The notes: a model not told the origin generated them from the letters alone. Counted from the first letter of the stretch, positions 34,763 to 46,244 are shown. The stretch: DNA of 64,000 nt from Codonopsis lanceolata (GCA_013146195.2 CM028378.1:79473808-79537807), one strand, 5' to 3'. Made by a program: numbers and translations.

Positions 34763-35142
34763 TTAAATTATCTGAAAAATAGAATACTCGATGCACTTGC
34801 AAAGAAAATGCGAAAGTGAAGCTACCAAAATACCGGTTAAATGTGCCGAGATACGTATTGGAATCAAGGCACATTGTTTAGCTACTGAATCTAAGTGTAC
34901 GACACTTTGTGGGGCAGTTTGCAAGGAAGTATGGTAACCATGGGCCACCTTATGGGCTGGATAATGTAAAGTGGGTACTTGAGAATATTCAGACTTCTGT
35001 TGATCCTGAAAGCTTCCAAAAGCCAGGTTTATATCCGAAGCATTCTGATAGTTTGGTTGCAAGGGACTAGCTTGGTAATTTTGGAAACTTTGATTCCCGT
35101 GTTTCCAGTAACCATCCTGAACATCATTGGTTACTACACTAG
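34763..35142 (-). pseudogene. Unassigned captured exon, Gln/Asn/Ser-rich
   Basis: A minus-strand open frame starts after a clear acceptor (TTTTATCTCAG at about 35150). It encodes PSVVTNDVQDGYWKHGNQSF, then QNYQASPLQPNYQN, FGSFQDQQKSEYSQ and TAPQSVVHLDS, followed by less protein-like sequence. Low-complexity Tyr/Gln-rich composition suggests a disordered region of a large plant protein. A SEC16-like or SAC3-like scaffold is possible, but no diagnostic motif is present. It is plausibly captured with its neighbours. Confidence 0.35.
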
Positions 35143-35159
35143 GCTGAGATAAAAGCATG

Positions 35160-36064
35160 AAAGATTAAGACTATATCAAAAGGCATTGTGCTTAATCAGT
35201 AATAACTCCACCAAGCTAACAGATAAAGAAGAATAGCATTACAAGTCCATTGCACCATTTATTACCAATTGTTGCATATAAACTAGAGTAACATTAGTAT
35301 TTCATAGATATCAAAGATACAAGAAGGGGATGAGCAGAAACAGTTGCATGATACAATACTACTAGCTACTTGGGCAATGGAATTTCAAACATGTCCAAAA
35401 CATCCTGCGAGGAACCTAGCAAATTCATGATTTATGTTTAATGTGACATAGTGAGAACATTACTAACTCAAAGCACCAGGACTTCCTGTTTTTGATTTAA
35501 CCACTACCTTTTCAACTCAACCACTATCTTTTCTAGACCCTTGCCTTTTCTTGCCTTTTAAATCCGTGAAGCAGACCCAAAAAAATGTAAATAAATGTTG
35601 AAGAATAGTGGAAGTACTACGAAATTACATGAAGTTTAGTTGGATTGCAACCTTACTCCTAGAACTTTTTTTCTTGTTAAGAACTTTACTCCTTGACCTA
35701 GATAAACACTATTCACAAAATGAAATTATCCAGGTTAAAAGGATTCTGCTATAGGCGTTTGCAAATCAATAATGGAGTAAACTTGATGTTACTTGATTTC
35801 GATAGAAGACACAAGGAATAGTCACATTTGGAGAAGATTATTCACGAATGCTTGAATTTGTTTGCTGCAAATCCTACAACATGGCAACCAAATAAACTTA
35901 AATCTTTATCTTTTCCTTTTTTTACTTCGGTAGGTAACCTGATGTTAAGTTTACTTATAAATCGAAAACATTGATGAAAACTCTAATGTGCTATAGCAGA
36001 TCCCCACGTCACTCTGTAAAATCAAGGTCATCAAGAAGACATTCAGAGACACATAAAGAAAGGT
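35160..36064. other. Unassigned spacer in CACTA element 2
   Basis: This is AT-rich intron-like sequence. I see no coding motif or element end. Confidence 0.4.
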
Positions 36065-36115
36065 ACTCCCTCCGTCCCAAATGAGGGTTCATTTTTGAAG
36101 TGTCAAAATGTGTCC
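36065..36115 (+). mobile_element. Stowaway-type MITE end (single terminus)
   Basis: TACTCCCTCCGTCCCAAA at 36064-36081 is the canonical Stowaway terminal repeat preceded by TA. The matching right end was not found before the RING-ligase exon at 36229, so the element is truncated or degenerate. Confidence 0.5.
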
Positions 36116-36228
36116 CTCACTCCCTGGTTGGTTTTTCAGGGAAACTAAGGTAGTTGACTTTGAAGCAGTTTTTGTACCCCATACACGTAAATACCCCTAA
36201 AATGACAATTTTAGTAATACCTGGAATA

Positions 36229-37606
36229 TTATTCGTCGGGGATGTGGGGAAGCACCTCCTGCACGGTCTCAGCCATGGCAAGTATGTTTGATATGTTGTA
36301 ATTTGCCACACGCGAGGTGGACCTTATGTGTAGGCCACCACTAGTTCCAGGAAATCGTATGGTACAAGGAGCGGGAATGGGTGACGCCGACGTACTAGCC
36401 TGAGAAGGATTTACAGGCCAAAGACTCCAAGCAATATCTTCAAGGGCTGTCTGAGCATAGGTTTCTCCAACAGCTGCAAGATGCCTCATCATCATCTGAA
36501 CTCTCCCCAATCCAACAGACCTGATAGCTGTAGACGAGCCAGGTCCATCTAAACCCAACCAACTCGAAACCAATCCTGCCCCCTACAGAGAAAAAAGTAC
36601 AAAACAAAGAAACATATTAATAGATAGTTGGGCTTGTAGCCTTTGGGAAATGAAGCTTTGTTTGGTTAATTAAAGCAAAGACCCAACCTCCAATCACCAC
36701 TCTCTGAAGCGTTCTGAGTTTGGTTGGGGAACATTCCAGTAGGCAAGGTATGACTAGGAGCATTTTGCCGATCAAGCCCAGAACTAAATTGACGTGCAAG
36801 CTCCTCGTCACTTGAAACTTCATGAAGACGGGGGGTGCCACATCTTCAGGTCTTCCAACAAAAAGAGGTTTTCGACATGTGGGGCAAGAATAATTCTCAT
36901 TTCAACCTTGGTCCAACCTGATATTTAGGCATGTCATCATAAATATTAACAATAGAAATAAATAAAAGTTTGCAAGTCATACAGTTGGTATTACAATGAA
37001 TTTAGATCATACCAAGATCTCAAGCAAGAAAGATGGAAAAGATGATTACAAGAGAGCTTCTTTGCCTTCGCCATTGGTTCCTGTCATTCAGCACATATAT
37101 CCAAATTAAAGGCTAATCCAAAAATTAAAGGAGATAAGACGAAAAGAAGAATAAGGTATTAAAGTATAGTAAACTTACCCTACAAATAGCGCATTCGTCA
37201 TCAAAAGCTTGTATCTCTTCAGGTGTTGCATCAGAGAGAGCCCCGTGAAGGGTTCCCAAAGCCACCTTCAACTTAATAAATCCTTTACCAAGCTTCACAA
37301 TTGCACTTAACAAGGCCTGGCCAGTGTACGAACTAAACGTAACCACAGAATGCCCCTTACAAGGCTGCATGGGTAAGCACATCAAACAAGTACTTAAACA
37401 TCAGAATCAATTTGGAGAAAAACATAAAGCCATTTACACGTATATTTAGGAAAAGGACTGCATCAACGAGATGGAATGCCATGCCATGAAGCCACCAAAT
37501 ATGCACATAATGACCAAGAGCCATAAACAACGTCATCATGTCTAGAAAAAAACCAAAGTTCCGTAAGAGCATGCTCTTCCATTCCCATAATGAACTTGCA
37601 GTCACA
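36229..37606 (-). pseudogene. Captured fragment of a RIN2/RIN3-like RING E3 ubiquitin ligase
   Basis: Five minus-strand exons are in gene order with introns retained. Exon 37443-37606 encodes a membrane segment (RNFGFFLDMMTLFMALGHYV, then GMAFHLVDAVLFLNIR). Exon about 37179-37325 encodes ALLSAIVKLGKGFIKLKVAL and DDECAICR, the first RING cysteines. Exon about 37014-37083 gives EPMAKAKKLSCNHLFHLSCL. Exon about 36590-36925 gives LDQG-stop-NENYSCPTCRKPLFVGRPED and ends in SSDEELARQF. Exon 36229-36582 gives SSWLGLDGPGSSTAIRSVGL, MMMRHLAAVGETYAQTALED and AETVQEVLPHIPDE. In Arabidopsis, RIN2/RIN3 are membrane RING ligases that interact with the RPM1 immune receptor. Defects are one stop in LDQGL, a 1-nt loss in a C run near 36836, missing N-terminal exons, and a last exon cut before its normal end. 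All RING Cys/His ligands are still encoded. Confidence 0.87.
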
Positions 37607-37799
37607 ATTCTTATTTAAAAAAATACTAAAAACAAAATGTAGACTGAGCAACAAAAAAGAGTACCGGATAAACACCAAGCAAAAGATCCACCAACCACAA
37701 ATATTAACAAATTACATTGCACATAGATGCTAGAAAGAAGACTGATGGAAAAGATACTCTTGCCTCATGGACCACATTTCAACAAACATCAAGCATAAA

Positions 37800-37915
37800 T
37801 TTTAAAACGGAGGATGTGCATTCTCAACTTCTGATGCAGATGGACCCTTTGTGGATATGGAACTAGCTAGAGTTGAAGATTTCGCTATACTAGTTTTTGC
37901 GGGCTGCAAGAATAC
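37800..37915 (-). pseudogene. Exon-like fragment, unassigned
   Basis: A minus-strand frame reads LQPAKTSIAKSSTLASSIST, then KGPSASEVENAHPPF and a stop. It looks like a Ser-rich protein tail. It lies between two captured gene pieces and may belong to either, or to a third source. Confidence 0.25.
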
Positions 37916-38457
37916 TACCTGTCGAGAAAGAAATTCAATCAGCTTCAGTTTGATAGCTTGGAGGATGCAACTGTATTTTATTGCTTGTTAAATACAGATT
38001 AAATATTTTTCATGATAGCACATCATATTGTAAAACGTGTTTGATGATTGGAATTAAGGTGGCCAATTAATAATGATATAGCAAACACTAAACTACAATT
38101 ACTTGACATTTTACCTATTTTCCTTAGCAAAAGGTCAAAATTTTAACAGAAACATGTCATGCCACAAAGTTTTCTAATGAACACTTTTCATGCTTAACCT
38201 ATATAATGAATCTCGCCCGTCAGTGTGTACCCCATTCCCCATCCCCGAAATACCATCCCTTCCTCGCCATTTGTGAGCACTAAACTAAAGATCAAACAAT
38301 CAAGAACCCGAATCAAGAGCTTAAAGGTTTGAATCGATTCAAAGATAGAACTCGTGAGCAAAGCTTTATAAATGAGCTCACAACTGAGAAAGATGGTTGG
38401 GATGATAAGACTGCAACTAAGATGAACAACAAAGAGAATTTTCAATTGAAATGATAC

Positions 38458-38547
38458 CTCAGTTGCACGCAACTCATCAATAGTCTTTTTCAGTGATTCA
38501 TAATCGGATTTTTCCTTGTCCAGCACGTCTTTGTGTTGATCAATTAA
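38458..38547 (-). pseudogene. Single captured coiled-coil exon, possibly SMC4-like
   Basis: This is a 90 bp interval flanked by TGTGTAG and GTATCA on the minus strand. It encodes 30 residues, IDQHKDVLDKEKSDYESLKK then TIDELRATE, a heptad-rich charged sequence. The phrase KKTIDELRA.E resembles the coil near the C-terminal ATPase half of plant condensin SMC4, but 30 residues are too few to be sure. The exon size and phase (multiple of three) fit a real exon. Confidence 0.35.
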
Positions 38548-38747
38548 CTACACAAAGTCAAAACAAAAGCATACACAATACTCAATCAATCTAACACGTA
38601 TAACAAAACAATTCCAACTGATACAGTGGAATGCATTCATGACATTATAAAAGCAGTTGGTCAGGAACTCAAAAAAGACGTGTTTCTTCATTTTTAAAAC
38701 TTAATTAAAACATGTAACATCCCGTCGGACGGGTATCCTGACATTAC

Positions 38748-39153
38748 CTGAAGTCCAGCTCCAGCAAGAAATGCATGTCTGATTTCTTTGTTTCTGAAAA
38801 CATCCCAGTAACATGGTAGCATTCTTTCGTTGTTATTCTTCCTCTAAGGTAGCAGCAAGCTGATCAATCTTCTCCTCTAACCAGTGTAGATCATAAATTT
38901 TAGAAAGCACAACAATGGCCTCTGATTTATCCTTCTACATGCCAGTTCAAAACTCATTAACCATACAAATAAATAGAAGAAGAAAATCAACAATAACAAA
39001 AAAAATCCAAAATAAATGAATGTAAAGTATGAACTAAATTGTACCTTCATGTAAAGCCAATGAGGAGACTCCAGCAAAAATAACATAAAGAAAAACTGAA
39101 AAACAGCTGGCACAACAACTACTGCAAGCATCCATCGCCATGTTCCCACCGAC
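38748..39153 (-). pseudogene. Captured fragment of an INT1-like inositol transporter
   Basis: Two minus-strand exons keep their splice sites. Exon 39153-39045 encodes GTWRWMLAVVVVPAVFQFFF, then MLFLLESPHWLYMK (normally PESPRWLY), followed by GTACAA. Exon 38934-38748 (after ATGTAG) encodes KDKSEAIVVLSKIYDLHWLE and EKIDQLAATLEEE, then after a frame change YWDVFRNKEIRHAFLAGAGL, ending at CAG/GTAATG. This is the region around the sixth membrane helix and central loop of MFS sugar/inositol transporters. The lengths and the AFLAGAGLQ boundary fit the INT1 class (tonoplast proton/myo-inositol exporter). One stop (TAA after LEEE) and one frameshift are present. Only about 100 of some 500 residues are present. 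Confidence 0.82.
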
Positions 39154-39466
39154 CTGTCATCAATTGAATTGCAAAAATTAGAAATGCCCCGAGAAGACCT
39201 TAACTGCATCCACTCTTTCAGACTAAACAACAACTATACAGATTTTGTAGACAGAAGTGAACTCCTTCCCCCTCCTCCTTTATCCGGGCTTGGGATCGGC
39301 AATGAAATGCTATACATAGCAATTACATTGGCGGAGTTAAAAAGGGGTTAGTTAGCTAAGTGGTGCATACATCATTAAAAAGCAATTATATAGAATACCA
39401 AATCAACTGGATGTCTTGTTCTTAACACATAACATAAAAGTCCAAAATAAAAGTCTTTAACATAGA
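39154..39466. other. Spacer between transporter fragment and TNPA-like gene
   Basis: No gene is seen. The plus-strand ORF at 39169-39351 has no recognisable domain. This is the expected place for the 3' untranslated region of the TNPA-like gene. Confidence 0.4.
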
Positions 39467-41540
39467 TTAATCAAAAGTGATGAAATCTTTAGGCCATGCG
39501 ATTGTACTCCCAACTACATCCTCGATCAGCGACATGTGTGAGTTAGGCCTAAACAGTGGAGCCTTGGGATCTAAAGGCACAACCACCCAAACTTTCCAAT
39601 TATCCTTTCCTAAGGGAACGTGGTGCACCAAAGCATCAGGATCTGTAGATGCAACTTTCGCTTCTACAACAACCATCTTTTGCCAATTGAATAGTTTTCA
39701 TTTACGACCAACATCGCCATTAATGGGAACAACTCTTGAATTTAAATTAGTACAACCATGAATGTTGGAGCTACCATTTTGTGAAGGTGGAGAGGGTGTC
39801 TTTTCATTCACATTACCCCGTGAATGCTGAGAGAGTGTGTTAGCATTCCCATTAACCTTTGAAGACAAATTCGGAGGACAAACACATATTAACATGTAAA
39901 GTGACAATTTAAAATAACTCTTTAAAATAATGAGGATTATTTTAGAACACTTACCTGCATGACTAGATTTTTCAAGAACTCCACCTGGTTCGTCAACTCT
40001 GAAACCGGGGTATTTTTTAAGAACTCCAACTCTTTCGTCAAATTGAAAATTAACCTGGTTCTAAAGTGCTTCTACATTCTTTGAACCTCTCATGTGGAAT
40101 CCTATTTGAGAAGGGGTAATACCAAATCCCATCCCTCGAACTCTCCCATTCCGTTCGCGTCTAAGGGTATGAGAGAGTGCATCTTCATTTATAGGTAATG
40201 ATGGCAAAGGAGAGGTTTGTGATGAGTTGAATTCTTGAATTTTACTCTTGAAATTTTATAAACAATAAGTATTAAGATATAGAACAGTAAAACACAATTA
40301 GAAAATAGATCATTTAATGAAAAATGTACACTTACCACACAATCAGCAACAAATGTAGTCGGTAGTTCCCCATTTTTTTTGGTGTGTGCTTTACACCAAA
40401 CATCTTCTCTCCTTATAGCCGTATTTGGACTCTCCTTTTTCTGAAAAATAAGACATTATAAAAATTGCAAGACATAATAAAGAAACAATCATCCATATAT
40501 TAGTTATTCATAAAAAGTTACCATTTCTTCCTCTAGTCGAGCATACCCCTGCCTTCTCATTGTGTGTGGGGTTTGATTCTTTGTCCTGATGTCCTTAAAC
40601 TTTTTACTCTTCACCTACCCCAAAAATTCAATTTTAAACAAATCATACATTAAAAAATCCTTAAATAAAAACTCACAATGTACCTCAAATTCATTAGATA
40701 GCTTCTGTGCTATAAAATTGTTCCACTCTTGAAGAGATTCTATGTTATCTGGTTTAAGGACAACATATCTAGACTCCTTATCCGGGAGTTGCGATGCTTC
40801 TCTAAGTGGTCTTGACTTTATCTCTCTCCAACATGTGCCTATCACTTGAACAAAAAACGTCTTGTATAAGTCGTCAATCTTGAACCTCCCCTTAAAAAAA
40901 AACATCACATCATTTATATAACATGTGCACTTGACAATTTATGTTTAAGCTTGAGCCAGCTATATAATTATTACCTTAATACATGTCCACAAATCGTCCT
41001 TTAGCCCTTCATTAACTTTCCTCCAACTATCAGTTATGACTGGTACCATGTCTCGTACCAATGCACCCACGTATGAAGATAACCATGCAGAGAGCAAACC
41101 TATAGGTTGTCCTCTTCCATTAAATTCAACCTCTACTAGATCATTAGGAGTTACGGCCAGTTTTCTCATCTTTGTTAGACCTCTTGTCCTCTTGTCCTCT
41201 TTCCCGATCTTTCCTCTTCTTCAATAGATTGATTAGGCACTTCATTGGATATAGAAGGCCCATGAGAAGGCATTCTTTGGGCAGTAGAATTATTTTGGGA
41301 GGGAGAGGGATTAGAGCCTCTTTCGGAAATCATTAAGGCTTCATTTCCCTGTTGTTGCGATATTGAAATGGCTGTTAGATTTAATCGTTTGGAGCGCTTC
41401 TTCCCTTGTTTTGAACCCTGCATAATTCATTATCAAATATGACGTTAGTAAACACAATTTTTTTTGGTAAGTAGATAACATGAATATGAAAGTTTAAGTT
41501 GATCTAGTCAAGTCTTACTTCAACCTTTTCATTCGCCATA
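39467..41540 (-). pseudogene. CACTA TNPA-like / Transposase_24-type protein gene
   Basis: Several minus-strand exons are in order: MANEKVE (41540-41518); a basic, Ser/Gln-rich N-terminus (41423-41175); PNDLVEVEFNGRGQPIG and DSWRKVNEGLKDDLW (41169-40980), the typical N-terminal box of plant Ptta/En-Spm proteins; GTCWREIKSRPLR (to 40680); FKDIRTKNQTPHTMRRQGYA (about 40600-40520); EDVWCKAHTKKNGE (about 40400); HTLRRERNGRVRGMGFGITP (about 40130); then a DUF8039-like tail, VEAKVASTDPDALVHHVPLG and DVVGSTIAWPKDFI (39676-39467). In CACTA elements this product binds the subterminal repeats. A near-exact AAGAGGAC repeat near 41185-41200 shifts the frame. Its strand and position downstream of TNP2 are usual for the family. 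Confidence 0.8.
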
Positions 41541-41657
41541 GCAATGATGATGATAAATCGAGGTCAGGGTATCTAAAGATCCACCTGTTAGTTCAAAAAA
41601 AAATTCAAGTATTAAATATTATATATATGACATACTCACGAAAAAAAAACAATATAC

Positions 41658-44600
41658 TCATAATAAAGAAACATTTATTAATTTCACCAATATTCCGTTG
41701 CAACCCACTCTTACACAACTACCATCTGGGTCGTCCATGGTTATATCAAGCAAAGTTGCATCTAGTGGGTTATAGGATGATTCATCATCCTCATTAGGCT
41801 CATCATCATAGATTTCCAAATCGTGGTAGCCTCTTGGTGGTGGCCTCACTACGACTTGCCAATTGGAGAATTTGTTTCCTCTCCAATAGAACACTTGGGA
41901 CGCTTGTGTTTCTAGTATAGAAGCATCTCCTTTAAATTGATTTTGAAATTGGTCAAAGTTGACTAATGTAAATCCATCTTCAACCTTCACTCCACAATAA
42001 ATATTTGCCCAGTCGCACTTAAATAAAGGTATTTGGAAAACAAGATAGTCCAACACAATAATGTCACGCAAGATCCCATAATGACCTATTGTATTGCTAC
42101 TAGATTGTTCATTGTCATTTGACGCTGATCTATGAATCGTAGTTGCTTCGAGTGAAACACCACTATTCTATATGGACTTTTCAGTGGCCTTCGTGCGAAA
42201 TCGACGACCATTTATAATAAAGCTTGAGTAGGAGAGTGCTTGCTTTCTAGGTCCATACGAAAGCCACTTTATTACGTCAGAAACATTACCGGTAGTCATG
42301 TCGAGTTTAACCTATACATGTATTCAAAACAAGAATGTGTGTATTCATAATATGTAAACTAATCTATTGTGTAATAAAATAAACCAAAGTGTTAAAAACC
42401 TTATTCGTAAACCAATTAGAGAAAGTCTATGAATGCTTCTTTGAAAGTTCTTCGTAAGAGAGATTATTATGTAACCTCTTCAATTCTTCCATACGCATCC
42501 TAAAAGAAAGAAAGAGTGAAAATTAAGCATGACGAAGAAACTTGACAAAATTTTGTTTAACTTAAACTTACTCTTCATATGGTTCCACTTCCGTCGTATT
42601 AAACAACACATATCGATGAGCATTCTGCATTTCTTCATTAGACAATATAGTATGCTCTCCTTTAGAAATCGGTCGTCCCTCGAACGTTTTTTCATCTTGA
42701 GAGTCCTCATTACGATTATGTGTTTCACCAATTTCGTTAGCTTTCTTGATATATTCACTGCAATATCTCATGCACTCTTCGGCAAGATAGCATTCGCATA
42801 TGCATCCTTCAGGACGTGCACGATTTCTAACAGAGTCCTTGCATGTCTTCATAAATCTATAAAAGATCGAATAAAAAGGTGAAGACAAACTACCAAGGGT
42901 ACTGAAAATTAATGTTTGATGAATGAATAGAATAGGAATACCATTCAAATGGATACATCCAATGATATTGATTTGGTCCACAATAACGTGTTTCCCGTCC
43001 TAAATGTATTGGCAAGTGGATCATAATGTCGAAGAAGGAAGGAGGAAAATATCTTTCAAGGATGCACAATGTCTCAACAATTTCTTCTTCAACAACTTCT
43101 AGTTTTTCTATATCAAACACTCTTTGACTTATACTGTTGAAAAATCAACATAGTCGAAATATTGCATTTCTTGGCCCTTTGGGTAAAATTCCTCTTAATG
43201 CGACGGGCAATAATTGTTGCATTAAAACATGGTAATCATGGGACTTGAGACCGAATAACTTGTCATCCTGCGCAAAACGGTTTGCAATATTTGAGCTGTA
43301 CCCGTTTGGAACCTTCAAATTTCTTAGTCGCCAATAAAAGGTATCCATCTCTGAGCTTGTTAACGTATGTTGTGCAGGTGGAAGGAAGATCTTATTATTT
43401 TGTTCAACCCTTGGGTACAAATCTGACCTAATTCCCATATTTTCCAAGTCTTTACGAGCATTAAGGCCATCCTTTGATTTTCCTTTTATGTCAAGCAAAG
43501 GGCAAACTAAACTCTCACCGCAATTCTTTTCAACATGCATCAAATCCAAACAGTGACAAACCGGAAGATACTGAATCAAGACAAAGACATAACATTATTG
43601 ACTAATAAACTCTACAATTTTATTCAAGTATTATTAAAGTTCAAAAAATGGTTTACCTCGTAATGAGGTAACTCAAAAAAATTGGCTTCTTCTTCCACAT
43701 GAGGCCCGTGATCAAGACTTTCTTTCTTTTATTCTTACTCTTCCTCTTCTTGTGGCCCTTAGCTTTTTCCCTTCCGTTTCTTATTTCTTCCTCATTGCTC
43801 ATTTCCTCCCCTTTTCCAAAATCATTTTTAATATGACTAACAACTTTTAAAACATCAGAACCAGTCAATATTGGAGGCTTCCCCCTCGTCTCAAAGGTTC
43901 CATCAAACCAACTCTTCTTTTTTCGATAAGGATGATTGGATGCAAGGAACCTTCGATGACCCATGTATGCACACTTGTTGCTGTAAGGCAGCCATATTGA
44001 ACCAGTGTTGACACCACAAATAGGACACGCTGCCTTACCCTTTGTAGTACATCCAACCAAATTTCCATAAGCTGGGAAATCATTAATTGTCCACATGAGA
44101 ATGGCCCTCAAATTGAACATGCTCTTCCCGTATGCATCATAAACCTCAACTCCACTTATCCATAATTCTTTCAAGTCTTCAATGAGTGGGCTTAAATATA
44201 CATCAATATCATTTACTGGTTGCTTCGGCCCAGGGATTAACAAAGTTAACATTAGATTCTCTTTTTTCATGCATAGCCATGGGGGAAGGTTGTAATTAAC
44301 AAGCATCACGGGCCAACAACTATACATAGAACTTAGATTACGATGAGGATTAAATCCATCTGTAGCAAGTCCAAGTCTTAAGTTTCGATGATCCGATGTA
44401 AAACAAGGCCACTTACTATCAAAAAAACTCCATTGAGGTGAATCAACTGGATATCGCATCTTGTTATCCTTACTATGATGAGTGTTATGCCACAGTAATT
44501 GTTCAGAATTTACTAATGATCTAAACATCCTTCTAAATCTGGGAATAATCAGAAAGTACCTCAAAACCTTAGCCGGTACCCCCTTTTTAATTTTGCGATC

Positions 44601-45290
44601 ATCTCCTTTCCCGACCACTTTCCATTGGGATTTCCCACATCTTGGGCAATTATCTAGATCTGCCAGGTCTTTTCTAAATAGATAACAGTCATTGACACAT
44701 GCATGTATTTTTTCATACCCCAAGTCAAATGTCTTAAGTAACTTTTTGGTAGCATATGTAGAAGCAGGAAGTGTATATCCTTGTGGAAACATATCACTCA
44801 AGACTTTGAGAAGTTTGGTAAAATCCTTATCTGACATACCATTGACAGCTTTATGTTTGAAAAGCACAATTGTCGCTATCAGCTTTGTGTAATTAGTGCA
44901 ACCTGGGTACAGGGGAGTTTCTGCTTCATCCAACAATTTAGAAAACCCTCCATCTCTCCTTTCTTCTGTATAATCTGCAATCTCTTCTTCGTTAACACGT
45001 GCATCTACGAACATCCTATATGTATCTGATACTTCATTGCGATCACATGTCATTTTTGAGGAAGTGCCAGAACGTTCTTCCCCATGAAAAATCCATTCCT
45101 TGTACGTCGAATCCATCCCAAGCACAACCAAGAGTGACACCACATTATCACTAGTCTGGTGAATGATATTTCTGCACCGAGTACAAGGACATTTAATTTT
45201 GGGGGGATTTCCTAACTTCTCCATAGTTCTAGTAACGAAATTTCTTGCTCCATCACTATATGTGGGCAATGGTCTACAAAGAAAGCTTTA
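41658..45290 (-). pseudogene. CACTA TNP2-type transposase (Transposase_21, DUF4218, DUF4216), nearly complete
   Basis: The longest frame (45269-43653, 538 codons) starts after an acceptor-like site. It covers the transposase-associated zinc region (IKCPCTRCRN, WIFHGEE) and the Transposase_21 core: EAETPLYPGC, YEKIHACVNDCYLFRK, PRCGKSQW, PRFRRMFRS, HPVDSPQW-like, RNLRLGLATDGFNPHRNLSS, YNLPPWLCMKKENLML, NDIDVYLSPLIEDLKELW, AILMWTINDFPAYGNL and ACPICG. After an intron the exon from 43570 gives LPVCHCLDLMHVEKN and HDYHVLMQQLLPVALRGILP. DUF4218 (PPSFFDIMIHLPIHLGRE, NRARPEGCICECYLAEE) and DUF4216 (FKCDWANIYCGVKVEDGFTL) follow. It would cut and join the element ends. Defects are a 1-nt frameshift near 43720, a stop after FRLC and another near 42170. 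The first exon is not recognised. Confidence 0.92.
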
Positions 45291-45689
45291 AAAAATTAAT
45301 TCAATTGAAATAAAAGAGCATGACTATACCAAATTAATCTTTGACTTTAGATTTGAAACCTTGGCAGATTCACCCAAGCTTTATCCATCAAAAGAATGGG
45401 ATTCTAACTTCAAACCTAAACTAAGAAAATACACGCATGTAATCACCATATCAGACACAAGTATACAATATATATAGACTGACTAATCGCAATCAATGTG
45501 CACTTCATTATGAATGCTAGATGAAAAAAGTTAAACATAAAGATGAGATCAGTTTGGGGAACCACAGAAGTGCATCTGTACTTCTGTAGTGCAAAAGTTT
45601 AAATAGACATCAGCTCGTAGGTCTGCTGTTTCTATGCAAAGACTGTAGTGCAAATGTAAAAATGTACTAAACTGAGTATAGCCAAAATC
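45291..45689. other. Upstream region of the TNP2-like gene, no gene seen
   Basis: AT-rich sequence lies upstream of the transposase reading frame, where its first exon and promoter would be expected. I cannot point to either. Confidence 0.35.
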
Positions 45690-46000
45690 AAAATGTTAAG
45701 ATGGATGTGTGGTAAAAATAGGAAAGATGAAATTCTAAATGAACATATTTATGAAACCATAAAGGTAACTTGTTTAGGCAAAAAAAATTGCTTGAGATGG
45801 TTTGGACATATGCTACATAGACCACTCTCAACAACTGTAATAAAGATAGAGGAAGACCAAAATTAACATGGATGATAATGACTAAGGAGGTTATGAGTGA
45901 CTATGTTGACTGATGACTATGCTTTGGACCAAATTGAATGGGCTAGCCTACCCCATAATGATGTCAAAGGCTGAGTTTAGATGAGTTGTTGTAGTTACTT
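45690..46000 (+). pseudogene. RTE-type LINE, 3' end of reverse transcriptase ORF
   Basis: Across three frames the plus strand gives MLRWMCGKNRKDEILNEHI, then CLRWFGHM, RGRPKLTWM and ALDQIEWASL. This is the strongly conserved tail (LRWFGHV, RGRPK.TW) of plant RTE-like non-LTR retrotransposons. The copy is 5'-truncated, as is usual for LINE insertions, and frameshifted. It sits between the transposase gene and the complex I fragment. Confidence 0.75.
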
Positions 46001-46055
46001 TGTGCTACGTAAGTAAAACTATCAAGTGTGAATTGAAATAAAACCTTTTAATTAC

Positions 46056-46244
46056 CGCTTTCGTTGCAAAAGGCTTTGATGCGAGCGCTCCTAGCTACAG
46101 GGCATATATCGATTACATTCCCCGAAAGTTCACTAGTCATAAGCTTTTCAACATAAGTCCCAATTTCTTCACCACTACCGCAGCCCAAAATGCCAAGATC
46201 CTGAACTCCGCCTACCTCGCTTGCAAACCCGACACATCTCAACA
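46056..46244 (-). pseudogene. Captured exon of NADH dehydrogenase 75 kDa subunit (complex I, NDUFS1)
   Basis: The minus strand encodes RCVGFASEVGGVQDLGILGC, then GSGEEIGTYVEKLMTSELSG and NVIDICPV. After a 4 bp insertion (GCTA) it continues GALASKPFATKA and meets a donor GTAATT at 46055. This is the nearly invariant iron-sulfur-binding segment of the mitochondrial complex I 75 kDa subunit, where the Cys of ICPVGAL binds a cluster. Two changes (RFASEV to GFASEV; GRGSGEE to GCGSGEE) also indicate loss of constraint. Only one exon of a gene of about 740 codons is present. The kept donor shows a genomic origin. Confidence 0.85.

Noticed and set aside
34763..35142. Assignment of the Gln-rich exon to SEC16
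   Set aside because: Composition is suggestive but there is no diagnostic motif, so it was left unassigned.
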